Shown here one piece after another: positions 1 through 17,800 of a stretch of 64,000 nucleotides of DNA. The notes below the pieces were generated by a model. That model was not told the DNA's origin, did no database searches, and worked only from the letters and a program-made list of their open reading frames with translations. The translations under genes and the position numbers were made by a program. Each line of letters opens with the position of its first letter. Within the stretch, counting starts at the first letter, position 1. The DNA comes from Climacteris rufus (lineage: Eukaryota; Chordata; Aves; Passeriformes; Climacteridae). Location of the stretch: positions 1,215,369 through 1,279,368 of the forward strand of contig VZRZ01004300.1 in the NCBI GenBank assembly GCA_013398175.1. The letters are read 5' to 3'.

Positions 1-1309
1 CTGTAGATCAGGCATTCTGGGCTTCTGCCTTTTCTGGGCAAGTGTGTTCTTTGGAAACTAAATTTTTTTCAGTATGTTTATGATAGGCAGTAACTTTAGA
101 ACTTTCTCCCTTTTTTCACATTCTTCATATTTAGGCCTTGACTAATCTTTAGGGACTATCACATAATGAGGCATCTTTTTGACTTGTGCTGGGTGTGCTC
201 GCTTGTTCTGAGAGAATAGGGGCTATATAATTCAGGATAGAAGTCCCACTGAAATCTTTTTGGGATAACTAGTCTTCTAAACAGATTAAAGACTCTTCTA
301 TAAAAGTAGCTAGCTATAAAAGTACTTCTTAAGTCTGGCACAGGAGAGTTGCTTTTATAACGAAACAAAATTGGAAAACTTTTTGGTGGCAGGATTGTGC
401 TTCTCAGGGTATGCTTCTACTTCTTAGATAAAAAATACTTTTGCTCCCCTCTTGATTTGAATTCCTCTGGTAGTCTTCTCTGTGTGCCTTAAAGGTATTT
501 GTGTCCACTACTTTAAGGATGTGAACAATTAAGTTCTTTATCTGTTATTTGTATGCCCTGGGATATCTACAGATGTATCATGGCCTGTCTTGTTTGTCAT
601 AGTTCAGTGAAAAGTCATACACCAAACTGACTTTCTCAGTGTTTTTCATTTTCTTTACCCTTGTGCCTCGTGGAAACCTCAATTTTGGCCAGCAATTTAG
701 AGGCCAGCATCAGAGGTGGGATTTAACTTAGTTCTTGGAAGTCATGTGTCTGATTGCTGCTTGTAAGCTTCTGCCCCAGGAGGAAAAACCCACCAGCTGC
801 TGGTAACTGTGGAAATTGTCTCCCCAGCTGAGGGCAGATAGGTTATGGGAAGACTGAAGAAGTTAGGGAGCAAAGCTTGAAACACTTTTTTTTTCAGGTG
901 GTTAATCACAATATTTTACTAGACTGATAATGACAGGATTAGTTTTGTGGCATGCATTCAGGACTGTTCCCTGTCCCCCCTCTCCATCAGGAAAGTTAGG
1001 AAAAGGCAAGGCTTGGCTAATACCTTGAATATTCATCTCAGAATTAGAGTGACATCCGTTTTCTATACTTGTCTTTTAGTTTAAATAAAAGAATACTCAC
1101 TAAGCTGTTTGAAAAGTCCCGTATGGTATTTTCAGCCCTTACAGAGGCATTTAAATGTTACAGGGACAGAAGTTAAGATTTAAGAGTCTAATTTGCTGAG
1201 ATTGCTTGCAAAATATAATTTGTACTTCATAACCATTGTACAGAATTGGAATATGTTGTTTGTCTTTTGTGTCTGTATGTGTGGTATTCATGCCAGTTTT
1301 ATTTTGCAG
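1..1309 (+). other. TGFBR1: TGFBR1 intron 4 (3' part)
   Basis: Intronic sequence upstream of the first visible TGFBR1 exon. It ends in a T-rich tract and a TTTTGCAG acceptor at 1302-1309. I see no further exon here: the preceding kinase exon (glycine loop and VAVK lysine) lies before the window. AT-rich, with no clear repeat or coding signal. Confidence 0.8.
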
Positions 1310-1477
1310 ACAATGGTACATGGACTCAGCTGTGGCTGGTGTCAGACTATCATGAGCATGGATCACTCTTTGATTACCTGAACAGGTATACAGTAACAGT
1401 GGAAGGAATGATAAAATTAGCTTTGTCCACTGCCAGTGGTCTTGCTCATCTGCACATGGAAATTGTTGGCACACAAG
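1310..1477 (+). CDS. TGFBR1: TGFBR1 (ALK5) exon 5: kinase N-lobe end and hinge
   Basis: TGFBR1 is the TGF-beta type I receptor, a single-pass membrane serine/threonine kinase that is phosphorylated by TGFBR2 and then phosphorylates SMAD2/3. This 168-bp exon begins with the last two bases of a split Asp codon and encodes the second half of the L45 loop (DNGTWTQ), which specifies SMAD2/3. It continues through the hinge (LVSDYHEHGSLFDYL) and helices alphaD/alphaE (ASGLAHLHMEI), ending in a split Gly codon. Acceptor TTTTGCAG and donor G|GTAATC fit. VTVEGM and STASGL separate it from ACVR1B, which has VTIEGM and SAASGL. The 168-bp length matches the human exon as I recall it. Earlier exons (signal peptide, ligand-binding domain, membrane segment, GS box) lie outside the window. 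Confidence 0.97.
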
Positions 1478-8163
<6,686 letters not shown>

Positions 8164-8288
8164 GTACATGGCTCCTGAAGTTCTTGATGATTCCATAAAT
8201 ATGAAACACTTTGAGTCATTCAAGCGAGCAGACATCTATGCAATGGGATTGGTGTTTTGGGAAATAGCTCGGCGATGTTCCATCGGTG
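8164..8288 (+). CDS. TGFBR1: TGFBR1 exon 7: APE motif and alphaF region
   Basis: A 125-bp exon that completes the Arg codon and encodes YMAPEVLDDSINMKHFES, the P+1 loop with the conserved APE motif. It continues through RADIYAMGLVFWEIARRCS, helix alphaF with the structural Asp, and ends in a split Gly codon. SINMKHFESFKRADIYAMG distinguishes TGFBR1 from ACVR1B (TINMKHFDSFKCADIYALG). The acceptor follows a very long T tract. The donor is GGTG|GTACGT. The length matches the human exon as I recall it. Confidence 0.97.
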
Positions 8289-8938
8289 GTACGTGGCAAC
8301 CCTCACAAAATTTGGCATACTAAGGAGTTATAAGTAGCTTACTCAAACTTATCCAGGTTCTGAAAACAGTTTGCTCTAAAAACACTGCAAAGTAATAGAC
8401 AATATGTCTCAGACTTTCTAATTGTTTATCTTGTAAATGATGACTGGTCTATGCAACCTCTTTCTAAACTGATGAACCAAAGCTGTTGAAGAAAATAGGA
8501 AATACTCTTGTCTAGGTTAAAGTTTTTTTCTAGAAGTTTACATGGAGGAGAGAAAAGCACGAAGTTAAACATTCTTGTGAGCAAGGGGCAAACACCACAA
8601 GGGCTATAATGTGTTCAGATGACATCTATACCTTATTGAAAATGAAGCATGCTGTTATAAATCATATGCTCTGAAGAAACATCTTTAGTGTAGCATATGA
8701 AAGATTTGATGTAGCTTATATCTCTTCCAATTTTATGAATTTCAGATATGTCAAGAGTAATGTAAATGCTCCTAAGTTATGGTTAAGGATTTTTGTTTAT
8801 TTATTTTATAGTCATTGTAATGTAATTTTTAAAAATGGAAACCAAAAACTGGTAGGGTACTGATAAGGAACATGAGAAAAAGTGAAGAATATGTAATCTA
8901 GTGTTAGCTAAAATAAAGGTATTTTCAACCTATTACAG
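8289..8938 (+). other. TGFBR1: TGFBR1 intron 7
   Basis: A 650-bp AT-rich intron, GTACGT to TATTACAG. I see no repeat, coding or RNA feature in it. Confidence 0.85.
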
Positions 8939-9069
8939 GAATCCACGAAGATTACCAGTTGCCATACTATGACCTTGTTCCTTCAGATCCTTCTGTTGAA
9001 GAAATGAGGAAAGTTGTGTGTGAACAGAAGTTAAGGCCCAATATTCCAAACAGATGGCAGAGCTGTGAG
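8939..9069 (+). CDS. TGFBR1: TGFBR1 exon 8: kinase C-lobe
   Basis: A 131-bp exon encoding GIHEDYQLPYYDLVPSDPS and then VEEMRKVVCEQKLRPNIPN, the alphaF-alphaH region of type I receptor kinases. It ends after RWQSCE in phase 0. IHEDYQ and NIPNRWQSCE are TGFBR1-type; ACVR1B has VHEEYQ and NVPNWWQSYE. The acceptor is TATTACAG and the donor GAG|GTATTA. The reading frame runs past the donor for another 39 codons into the intron. That read-through has no family resemblance and is not part of the protein. Confidence 0.97.
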
Positions 9070-10430
9070 GTATTAACTAACCCTGCTAAAGCTGCTTTAA
9101 TGGACACTAGAGCTTTTAGTGATTTCAGTGGCTTAAAAATTATGCTTGTTGTTGAAGGGAGAGGAGCTGCTTCTAGGAGAACTTAATTAATTTCATTCTA
9201 ATCATGGCTTTATTAAAGTCATTGTTCCTTGGTTATACATTAGCATTTAAATGTAATTTCATAAAAACAAATAGCTAATCCTGCATGGAGGATTCTAGGA
9301 TTCCTTCCTGTGAGGCACAGGTGATGCTAATATAAATTAGAGCTAATCTGAATTGTAATATACAGGAATATATACAGATATGCATATGCAAATAAATTGT
9401 ACTGTGTCTGGTTGGGATTGAGTCAATGTCCTTCACAGTAGCCTGTCTGATGCTGTGTTTTGGATTTGTGGATTTATCAAACCACAACAGTTTGATAGCA
9501 CACTGATGTTTTAGCTGTTGCTGAACGGTGCTTGCACAGCTTCAAGGCATTCTCTGTTTCTCACGTAGGTTGGGGGTGCACAGGAGCATGAGAGGGAGCA
9601 CAGCCAGGACAGCTGACCCAAACTGGTCAGAGGGAATATTCCATAGCCTTGCTGTGGGAGCCCAGTGTGGGTTAGGACCAGTGCTTTCTGAATGCCACCT
9701 TAGGGGAACAGCTGCGGTGGCTGCAGGAGCAGTCAGGCACTGATAACAATGAGGGGCTTTAGATCCAGGAGGGAACCTGGGTTGTGGCTGTGTGAAATGA
9801 ATGTACAGGCAAAGGCCTGAGATGAGAGTTGGGCAAGAAGAGCACAGGAGGGAGAGAAAGGTGATGAATGCACCACCAAACTGTAGAGTCATTTCAATCC
9901 TGATAACTTCCTGTCTCAATGTACTACAGCTTTCAGTGGAAAATTTTGGAATGCAGAGCTGTTACTTTATTTCGTCTGCAGTTTTTGTCATTTGCTTTGT
10001 TACAAGTGTCATGTAGTAGCACTCAGTTTCAAAGAATGGCTGTTTGAAAGATAAAAAGACTCCAGAAATTTTCAGAATCCTTACAGAGCTTCAGTTTGAG
10101 GAAGAGAGCTGATACACTTAATTGTTGTGCATTGAATGAACTCCTTAACTGGTGGTACAGCAAAATAGAGTGTATTTTTGTCTGATGTGAAAATTCAGAA
10201 AACAGTTACAGACAAGCTACTAATTTTTCATTAAAATACTTTTTTGTGGGACAGACGTCTACTGAACAATACTGGGAAATAAAGTAATAATTTTTTTATT
10301 TTTTTTTAAGCAGCACTCTGCCATGCAGCTGTAGTAGTAGCCATCAGAAATGCATGAAGAGGCTGAGGCAGAGCAGCAGTCAAAAGGGGTGGATCAGCAG
10401 TGCACAGACTGACTTGTCTTTCCTTTGCAG
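9070..10430 (+). other. TGFBR1: TGFBR1 intron 8
   Basis: A 1.36-kb intron containing an LTR fragment (listed separately). It ends in TTTCCTTTGCAG. The remainder holds nothing I recognise. Reading frames on both strands at 9528-9919 fall in or next to the LTR fragment and are not genes. Confidence 0.85.
9405..9660 (+). mobile_element. Decayed avian ERV LTR fragment
   Basis: The wording follows the common finch-type LTR also seen at 27211. It begins near TGTCTGGTTGGGATTGAG, then CTTCACAGTAGCCTG, GTGTTTTGGATTTGTG, CTTGCACAGC and CAGCCAGGACAGCTGACC, and ends in GGGAATATTCCATAGCC. It is truncated before the LTR TATA region. No target-site duplication was found. It sits in the sense direction within a TGFBR1 intron. 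Confidence 0.7.
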
Positions 10431-10556
10431 GCCTTACGAGTGATGGCAAAAATTATGCGGGAATGCTGGTATGCCAACGGAGCCGCTCGGCTGACAGCTT
10501 TGCGCATTAAGAAAACATTATCCCAGCTTAGTCAACAGGAGGGGATAAAGATGTAA
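10431..10556 (+). CDS. TGFBR1: TGFBR1 exon 9: kinase C-terminus and stop
   Basis: The terminal coding exon has 41 codons plus TAA at 10554-10556. It encodes ALRVMAKIMRECWYANGAA and then RLTALRIKKTLSQLSQQE, ending GIKM. The RECWYANGAARLTALRIKKT block is the invariant C-lobe tail of type I receptors. The QQEGIKM ending is diagnostic for TGFBR1, since ACVR1B ends VQEDVKI. The acceptor is TTTGCAG, in phase 0 with exon 8. With exons 5-8 this completes an intact open frame from the hinge to the C-terminus. Confidence 0.98.
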   Translation, partial: ALRVMAKIMRECWYANGAARLTALRIKKTLSQLSQQEGIKM

Positions 10557-10632
10557 TCCTGCATTTGCTACCGAAGGACACTGTAAAAATCCCTATCTGC
10601 ACCAGAGTGGCGTGTTAAGAAGGTTAATTGTT

Positions 10633-10640
10633 CTACCTCA
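10633..10640 (+). promoter_or_regulatory. TGFBR1: let-7/miR-98 target site in TGFBR1 3'UTR
   Basis: CTACCTCA is a perfect 8-mer match to the let-7 seed family, 77 bases after the stop codon. It lies inside a block resembling the human 3'UTR (TTGTTCTACCTCA), so it is probably a conserved, functional post-transcriptional brake on the receptor. Confidence 0.7.
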
Positions 10641-12757
10641 TCGGGGGAACAGAAGGATATTGCTGCCTTTTAGTACTTCATAGGAACGTCACTTCTTAGG
10701 ATTTTTGTGGATGTGCTAAACAGTTGTGTTGGGTCCTTTCTGTGCACTATGAACCTCTTTCCCAAACAAAACATCGTGTAGTCTAGTTTCATCAATCTAT
10801 GGTTTTTTATTTGGAAAGTTGATAGCTGGTCTTTGCTAGTTAACTGTGCTAAAAGTAGGAGGTCACTTCTGAAATGAAACTGGTTAACGATATTGGTCCA
10901 GAGTGCATTGATGGCTCTTAGAGCAACTTTATTCCTGGCTAGTACATTGACTATTCTGAACCACTGTCTCGATTCCTTGATTCAGATGGTGAATGTACTA
11001 TTGGAGTATACCTTGCTAGCTATTAAGGTAGTGTATCTTTTGGACTCTTACCTTGACTTACAAATTGACCTCATTCAGTTGTGGGAACATAACTTATGCA
11101 ACTATACTTTATACATGATTACTGGGGTTTTTCCACTTTTTCAGAACATTACATTGCCTTCAAAACAGATTGTATTACACCAGTAAGTGCCACTTTTGAG
11201 TGTTTTAATGCAAAACAGTAGGGACGTACAAAGCCTATGGTACTTTTGGTTTCAAAAATACAAGTTAAAAATCAACTGTTCCTTTGCCTAGCTAGGATAT
11301 ATCTCACTCGTTGCAGCAGTGAGTACAGAATTCATAGAGTATCCTTAATTTTACCAAAATCTGACTCTTGAAACCACTGTAGGAGTTTTAAATAGTGTAA
11401 GCTAGTAAATTCACTGTCATATTTTGTAATTGTCAAGTTATGAGTCATAATTATGTAGAGGATTTTTTTTTTATCAAGTGGTACTTCTAAAATGCTTGAA
11501 GTACCTATCTACTTCAGAAAAGTAGCAAGAAGAGTGAAATGTTCTTGAGGTAGATTTTGCTTCATTAAATCAGACATGAAAAGCATATTTTCCATGCAGT
11601 TCTGCTGAGTTGTAAGGCTCAAAGAACAGTATTTGCAATTAAACGAGGATTAAGTGCACCTGTAATTAGAGAAAAGTTATTTGGGCTTTTGTACTAGAAA
11701 GTTCAAAGCTGCTTATGAATTTTATGTGCATGTATGTTGTGTGTGCCTCATACACAAAGTGGTGAGCTAGAGAAGGTGGTGAGCTGCAGGTCTTTGGTTA
11801 CCAATACCAGAGGATTCCAGCAATCCTCTTCATAGTTAGAAGAACAAAGCTTATGGTGGCTTGTGTTGTCACAAGAACGCAGAAGAATATGCATGGCTTT
11901 AGTCAAGATTTCCCTGAGATTTTAAGGGCATCATAAGATTTTCACAGACTTGTTTAGAAATTGAATTGCTTCCTGCCCAAATGTACAAATTCCAGAGGGG
12001 ACCGAAAGAATTAATACAGAAAATTCTCTTTGAAAAAATGCTGTTACTGAGATATTTTTTTAATTGCAATTTTAGGAAGAGTTTGGTTGGCCTTTGGTTT
12101 CATTAATGCCCAAAGCACTCAGTAGTACTGCAGCATGTAAACTTTACAGCCTGGTAATTAATATGCTGCCTAAGGTGCCACTCTCCAGAACTCATCAGTA
12201 CCCATTCTGTCATGCAACCTGAACTCTGCTTCCTTTTCATCCCTCAGCACAGAGCCCACTGAGAGTGTCACCAGGCTGGTGGCAGTGGCAGGTGGCTGCT
12301 GGCAGCAGCACAGTCGAGGTTCTGTTCTGTTCTGTGCTCTGTGTCATGTCTGGTGGCTAAAGCAGTAAGAGGAGCGGGGCCCAGTAAGAAGAGGCTGCAG
12401 AGGTGACACAAGCCTTAGCCAAGACAAGCCTTAACACTTTTGTTTATTTCCATATTCCTGCTGCTTGTTTGGAGATAGGTTTAAATGATGTGGGAATTAC
12501 AGACCCTCAGAGGTTGAACTGCAAATAATGAAATGCTTTATTCAACGACCTTAATGGATCAGTTTACTCATACTGGAAGACAGCATGCAGGAGAAAAGGG
12601 AAAAATAAGAGAAGTTCTTAGAAAACAATTAGGCTTAAACATATGTACAGCTGTCACACTTATGTTTGTGTGGCATTACCTGACAAGTCAGGCTTATGTG
12701 CTTCAGGCCTCCATCAATCAAAAGCTGGATTAAAAATTACTTCATGTAGGTATTTTA

Positions 12758-12763
12758 AATAAA
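12758..12763 (+). terminator. TGFBR1: Internal poly(A) signal AATAAA in TGFBR1 3'UTR
   Basis: A canonical AATAAA about 2.2 kb after the stop codon, in an AT-rich stretch. It could produce a shorter 3'UTR isoform. Use is inferred only. Confidence 0.35.
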
Positions 12764-13846
12764 TTATGCCTTAGTGCACATGGATAGTTGTGCACCACAG
12801 AGTTTTTCAATTTTCACTGCTCAAAAAAAGAGTTCAAATATAAGTTAACTCCTCAGTCTGTCTATTTGGCAGGCCTCTCCAACAAGTTCTATCTATGTAG
12901 ACAAATATTTAAAGAAAACAGGTTGTCATCAAAATAGGCCAGGATCTCCGTGCTAATTTCAAAGGCTTGCTATTTATCAATTTGTGAACTGTTTTTGTTA
13001 CATGGTAACTTTGTTACATTTCAAGCTTTCATAGGTGTCTTTGGCTCCTAATTATAGCTACCAACGGTGCAGCTCGTCCTTTAGAAACATCGGGCTACTG
13101 GCATGCCTCAGATTTCTACAGTAATTTTGATGGTAGCATGAGAGCTTCCAGCAAAATTCATCAAATCATTTTTAACAGCTTTTTTAGCACCCACAAAACC
13201 TCATCAGCATAACTTTTAATTTCCTAAAATACAAGGAACAGTTCTGTTGCATTTTAAAGAGGATCTGCAGCAGCTGAACAGCATCATGTCGCACAGATGA
13301 TTCTGTCAGCTGTACAGTGGTATCCTACCTTGTCTCAACCACCTGCAAATCTTCATTCTCCTGAATTGCTAGCAACTATTGTTACTTTGTTCTAATTTTA
13401 GCTTTGTAATAGAAGCTTGCAAAAACAACGCACAGAAGGATGCTTGGCACACAGTGTATGACATTAGGAACAGTATTTTAGTCAACATGATTGTTCATAT
13501 TGGGCTGCAGAGCAGGAAAATTCTGAATAGAGCTATATGTGTCCTCAGTTCTGACACCACAACTTCAAGCTTTGTTCTTCTTTTCCATTATATGAACTGA
13601 ACACCTTTTACAAAGGCTGTGTCTGTATATATTATGTAACTTTAAATGTTACCTGTGTAAGATCATATCTTATATATATGGACACAGGTACACATAAGTA
13701 TTTTTTAAATTAAGATTGTAATATCACCAGATCAGCTCTTGGAAATCCAGGGGGACCAAAATATTTTAGCATTCAAAATATTAATTTTGTATCATTTCAA
13801 GTATATACCAAAACAGTTTCTGATTAATACTGATGCAAATGTTTAT

Positions 13847-13854
13847 TGTAAATA
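13847..13854 (+). promoter_or_regulatory. TGFBR1: Pumilio-type element TGTAAATA (first)
   Basis: An exact match to the PUM1/2 recognition consensus TGTANATA in the distal 3'UTR. A second copy is at 14782-14789. Function is inferred from the motif. Confidence 0.4.
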
Positions 13855-14781
13855 TTACATACATTATACATTCACTTAAGTTTTGTGGATTTAATCAACT
13901 TTACATTTTTAGTAGCATTGAAGCCTCAGTTTGGTTTACAGACTTGTGACCAGGTGGATATGGACATGGAGAACAAGGAGCATTGGAAATGGTCTGATGC
14001 TGAAAAGTCTGAAATGTCCTTTTTGAAATGCTGGAATTCTTCAGGGACCTTCCAACCTCAAAAGCTGGAATTCTGGGATGTTTCTCAAGTGGACTTTCCA
14101 AGTATGACACACTGTCACCCTCCAATGGTTCTGCTTGTAATCCTAAGAAAGACTTGTATATAGGTAAGGACATTGGGACTGACTGTATGGGGACATGAAG
14201 GTGTCAAATGAAGTAAGAGGCTATTTTATTTTTTTGGTAATGGCTCTGAGTGTGATTGCCATGAAATTCACCTTTTAGTTAGTTCCTTGTTTATATTGTG
14301 CCATTGAAATGATTGCAAGGTGTTAATCATTTTGTGTTTAAAAAGCAAACAAACAAAAAAAACCCCTTCACCATATCGGTTGCTTTAAACTCAAATTACC
14401 TCTTAAAAGACCAAGGTACATTTACCTCATGTGTATATAGTGTTTAGTATTTTTCAGAATGTTCTCCAGGTTTGCAGTTACATGTTTCTAGAAATATGGA
14501 TATTACTAAATTTACAACTTCAGAGGTACTAAGTGTATTATCTGGTGCCCCAAAACACTTTAATTTTCTGTATTTTATTGTGTTAGCAAGTTTGCTGCTT
14601 TGTCACTGTAGCACCTGCCCTTACATAGCTGTGTGGATACTGCCTTGTAAATTTTACTTTTTGGATGATTTGAGGATCCTGTACAGATGAGTGTCACTTT
14701 TTTAAACCTTACCAAATTGTGCATTTCCCTTACATTTCTGAAAATATGTATTGTATTTGTAGAGTATACATTTCAATGGAT

Positions 14782-14789
14782 TGTAAATA
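14782..14789 (+). promoter_or_regulatory. TGFBR1: Pumilio-type element TGTAAATA (second)
   Basis: A second exact TGTAAATA, about 70 bases before the final poly(A) signal. Pumilio sites near the 3' end are a common arrangement, but binding here is only inferred. Confidence 0.4.
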
Positions 14790-14855
14790 GGACAGTAGAA
14801 GAGTGGATGCTTATGTTAAGTGCTAACACTACAGTAGAGAGATTAAAGCAGTGAA

Positions 14856-14861
14856 AATAAA
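14856..14861 (+). terminator. TGFBR1: Probable final TGFBR1 poly(A) signal
   Basis: AATAAA followed by AACTTTTTTTTC and then a TGTGTGAGTTGTCTTT stretch. This GT/T-rich downstream element is typical of a vertebrate cleavage site. It gives a 3'UTR of about 4.3 kb, similar to the long human form. Confidence 0.65.
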
Positions 14862-14880
14862 TAACTTTTTTTTCAAAATG

Positions 14881-17800
14881 TGTGAGTTGTCTTTCAGAGC
14901 AAGAAGTTGCAGGTAGATGAGGGTTTGTATGTGTGTTCTTACCTGCTAAAATGTGGCTGTGAATTCCTTTCCTCAGAAGGAACTTCTGCTAGTACAAAAA
15001 TGCTGAAAGGATTTGCTGCTGCTGAGACAATCCCTCTCCTCTGTGCTGTGCAGAAAATGGTAAAGTGCCTGCTCTTCCTTGCCTCCTACAGTGATGTTGG
15101 AATAAAAGCCTTGCTGGTGTCTCTCCTCTCCTGGACAAAATAAGTAATGACAAATTGTTCCCTGTCTACACTGGTATTTGCATAGAAATAACAGAGCTGC
15201 TGAGGATTTCAGACCACTTAAACAGCTCAGCACCTCGGTGCATCCCAGAACAGCAAGTGAAAGCAGCTCATGCCGGAGTGCATTGTTTCTGTGCAAAACT
15301 CAGTTGTAGACTGGTATTACTTTTCTGAAGGAAAGTGAAGATTTAGACACAACAAAAATATGACATCTTGCCCTCCCATAAGTTGAGGTGCATCCTTTAA
15401 TTTTGGCTGAGAAATAAACAGACAGAATTACCAAAAATTACTTCTTCCAGCAAAGTTTCTCCACAATGGGAAGCCCTAAGGTGTCCAGAGAAAGCCTGTG
15501 GCTGTGTCAAAACACTGCCTTCCTTTCAAATGCTTTTATAGGAGCTACAATTACTTGGCTGAGAACACTTCCCTCTCTCAAGAGTAGCTAAGGGAAAGCC
15601 TCTACCCCTGCAAGGAACCAAAACTTGGTAAAATCCTAAATCCCTCTACTACATTTACTAGCAGAGAAAATGTGTGGCCTGGAAATAACATAGCAATGTT
15701 TTTATTGAGTAGTTTTTTGTGTTTCATGCTTTGGGGGCCTGAGCTGAACAAGTGAAAGTTCATAAACAGCAAACAATTATCACAAGTAACTTAAATGTGA
15801 CGATATTTTAAGATCATTTTAGAGGAGACACTGAATTCAGGAGGTCTGTGTGCTGGTTTGGGTTGCAAGTCAGCATAAAGAGTGGCAGACTTTCAGCTTG
15901 GTTTGCCTGATATAAATTTTTAAAGCATGGAGTTGTTGAAAGGGGATCTTTTTAATACCCACTGCACTCAAGCAATTAATATTTTCTGTAGATGCAGCAT
16001 AACTACAGTGTATCCAAACAAACCACTTTTATGCAGTACCAAGTGTTGGAATTTTTCTTCTATTAACTCTTATGACATTGCTAACTGATGTACAGTGATG
16101 TACCCAGGAATTGCAGTATAGCATAAGGGTGGTCCTGGTAGGAAATAGACTCCTTTTAAACAGGAAATCAAAAATTCCAAATTTCTCACTCAGTGCTCTT
16201 ACTAGCTTTCTTCATCTATCCAGCCAAGGCATGATGTTTTAAGTGGAACTAACAGTGTTCATTGTTTTGCTGATGAAGAGTTCCTAGAATCTCAAACTGC
16301 AAACCCCATTACCAACACGATGGGCTGTTGGGGTTTGAGTCTCATAATTCTATCCTGGAGTGGCCAGAGCTGTTCCCAAGTCTTCCAGGTTGGGGAAAAA
16401 GAAATGTAGGCACAGCATTTCCTTTGTTAACTTGACTAGACTGCAAATGAAGTCCAGTAGTGCTCGAGAAACCCACATCCTTAAGTCTTCCTGAGAGTTT
16501 CTTGCAAATAAGATTTAAATCCCCGGTCTGTGAAATGTTATAGTACCTGAAATCACTGCCTCCCTTTGGAGGAGAAAAGAAAAAGCCAGAGCAAACTGTG
16601 CTGATAGGTTCCAGTGCAAGATTGCAGTGTTCATTGGTATTGAAAGAGCTCTCACTGGAGATGAAGAGTTGACATCCTTAAGGTGTTTCTAATTAGCTCA
16701 ATTAGGAAACTGAGAAGAGCTTTCCCCCCTGCCAGTAGCAGAAGGTCTGTGGAAGCTGTTGAGGAATGGGGCACACTTTTTTATATAATGTCAAATATAT
16801 TTATGTAGGTTTTTAAATGAGGGGGAAAGGGGTTAGAAATATGTCTTTAAATCCAAGCAGGATGCAGGATTTACAGGATACACAGTGAAGGATAAAAGAA
16901 CAGGGAAAGAGAGAGGTTTAGCTGATCTGGAGATGAGTGAGCATGGGAAAATAGAGAAATAAGGAGAAAAAAAGTGTGGATAACATATAGATAGTGGGCC
17001 AGTCTGACCGCGTCCAGCACAGCCTCTTCCTTTAATTTTAAATCCCTTTCTACAACTTTTCCTGCCTGAGAGACTCAGTTCTGGGGATGCAGAGATGTTT
17101 GCTGCAGGCACAGCAGCTAGAGCCAGACCACAGGGGCGAGGTGCTGTGAGTCTGTCCTGAAGCAAAGGGAAAGAGCAGAGTGAGCAGCTCCAGTGGCAGC
17201 AGCTGCAGTGGGACCACAGGTCCTGGGTGACTGCGTGTCCATAGGGTGACTGGGCTGGGGGCCTGGGCACCAGCAGCCAGGGAGACTGGAATTCTGGGGC
17301 TGTGCAGCCCTGCTTGCATGTTCCACTGGCAGTGAGGGCACAGGTGCCATCCTGGCTGCAGCCTGCATCCTGGGGTTTCAGATGGAGAACTAAGCACAGT
17401 GCTGCTGAAGAAAGTAGCCCATGTGATTGCAGGTGGGATGGAAAGGCTTACTCACATAATCTCGGGGACAGCAGAGGGCACAGTGCTCACCTGAACTGTG
17501 GGGAGAAGATGCTTGTGACAACAGTGCAGCAGGAAGGGCAGGAGGTGGCAGTGACAGACTGGGAGCTCTGATGGGGCACAGGAAAAACACACTTCACCAG
17601 GAGTGTGCTTAAGCACAGGAATAGTTTGCTCAGAGCAATTGTGGACTGTTCTCAACAGGGACTTTCAAAACTTGGCTGAATGAGATTATGAATATTGAGG
17701 TTTAGGTAGGGTGCTCCAAGAGGGCATGGGGATCAGACAGAGAGGTGTCCAGCTCTGGTGTCCACCAAAAATTGTTTGGCCACCTCTTGGTGGGAGTAGA

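Larger units (their letters stand above)
10557..14880 (+). other. TGFBR1: TGFBR1 3' untranslated region
   Basis: Sequence after the stop keeps blocks that I recognise from the human TGFBR1 3'UTR: TTGTTCTACCTCA, GGGAACAGAAGGATATTGC, GTGGGTCC-like TTGGGTCCTTTCTGTGCAC, and TTCTGAACCACT with CCTTGATTCAG. It is AT-rich with scattered ATTTA elements and at least two AATAAA signals, so shorter isoforms are possible. A GC-richer patch at 12230-12420 differs from its surroundings. The end is placed about 20 bases after the last AATAAA. Short reading frames inside (for example 10893-11186 and 13885-14163) are not supported as genes. Confidence 0.85.

Noticed and set aside
9070..9186. Continuation of the TGFBR1 exon 8 frame past the donor
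   Set aside because: The GAG|GTATTA donor matches the known exon end, and exon 9 restores the conserved protein at 10431.
9542..9919. 125-codon antisense frame in TGFBR1 intron 8
   Set aside because: It overlaps the decayed LTR fragment and has no protein resemblance.
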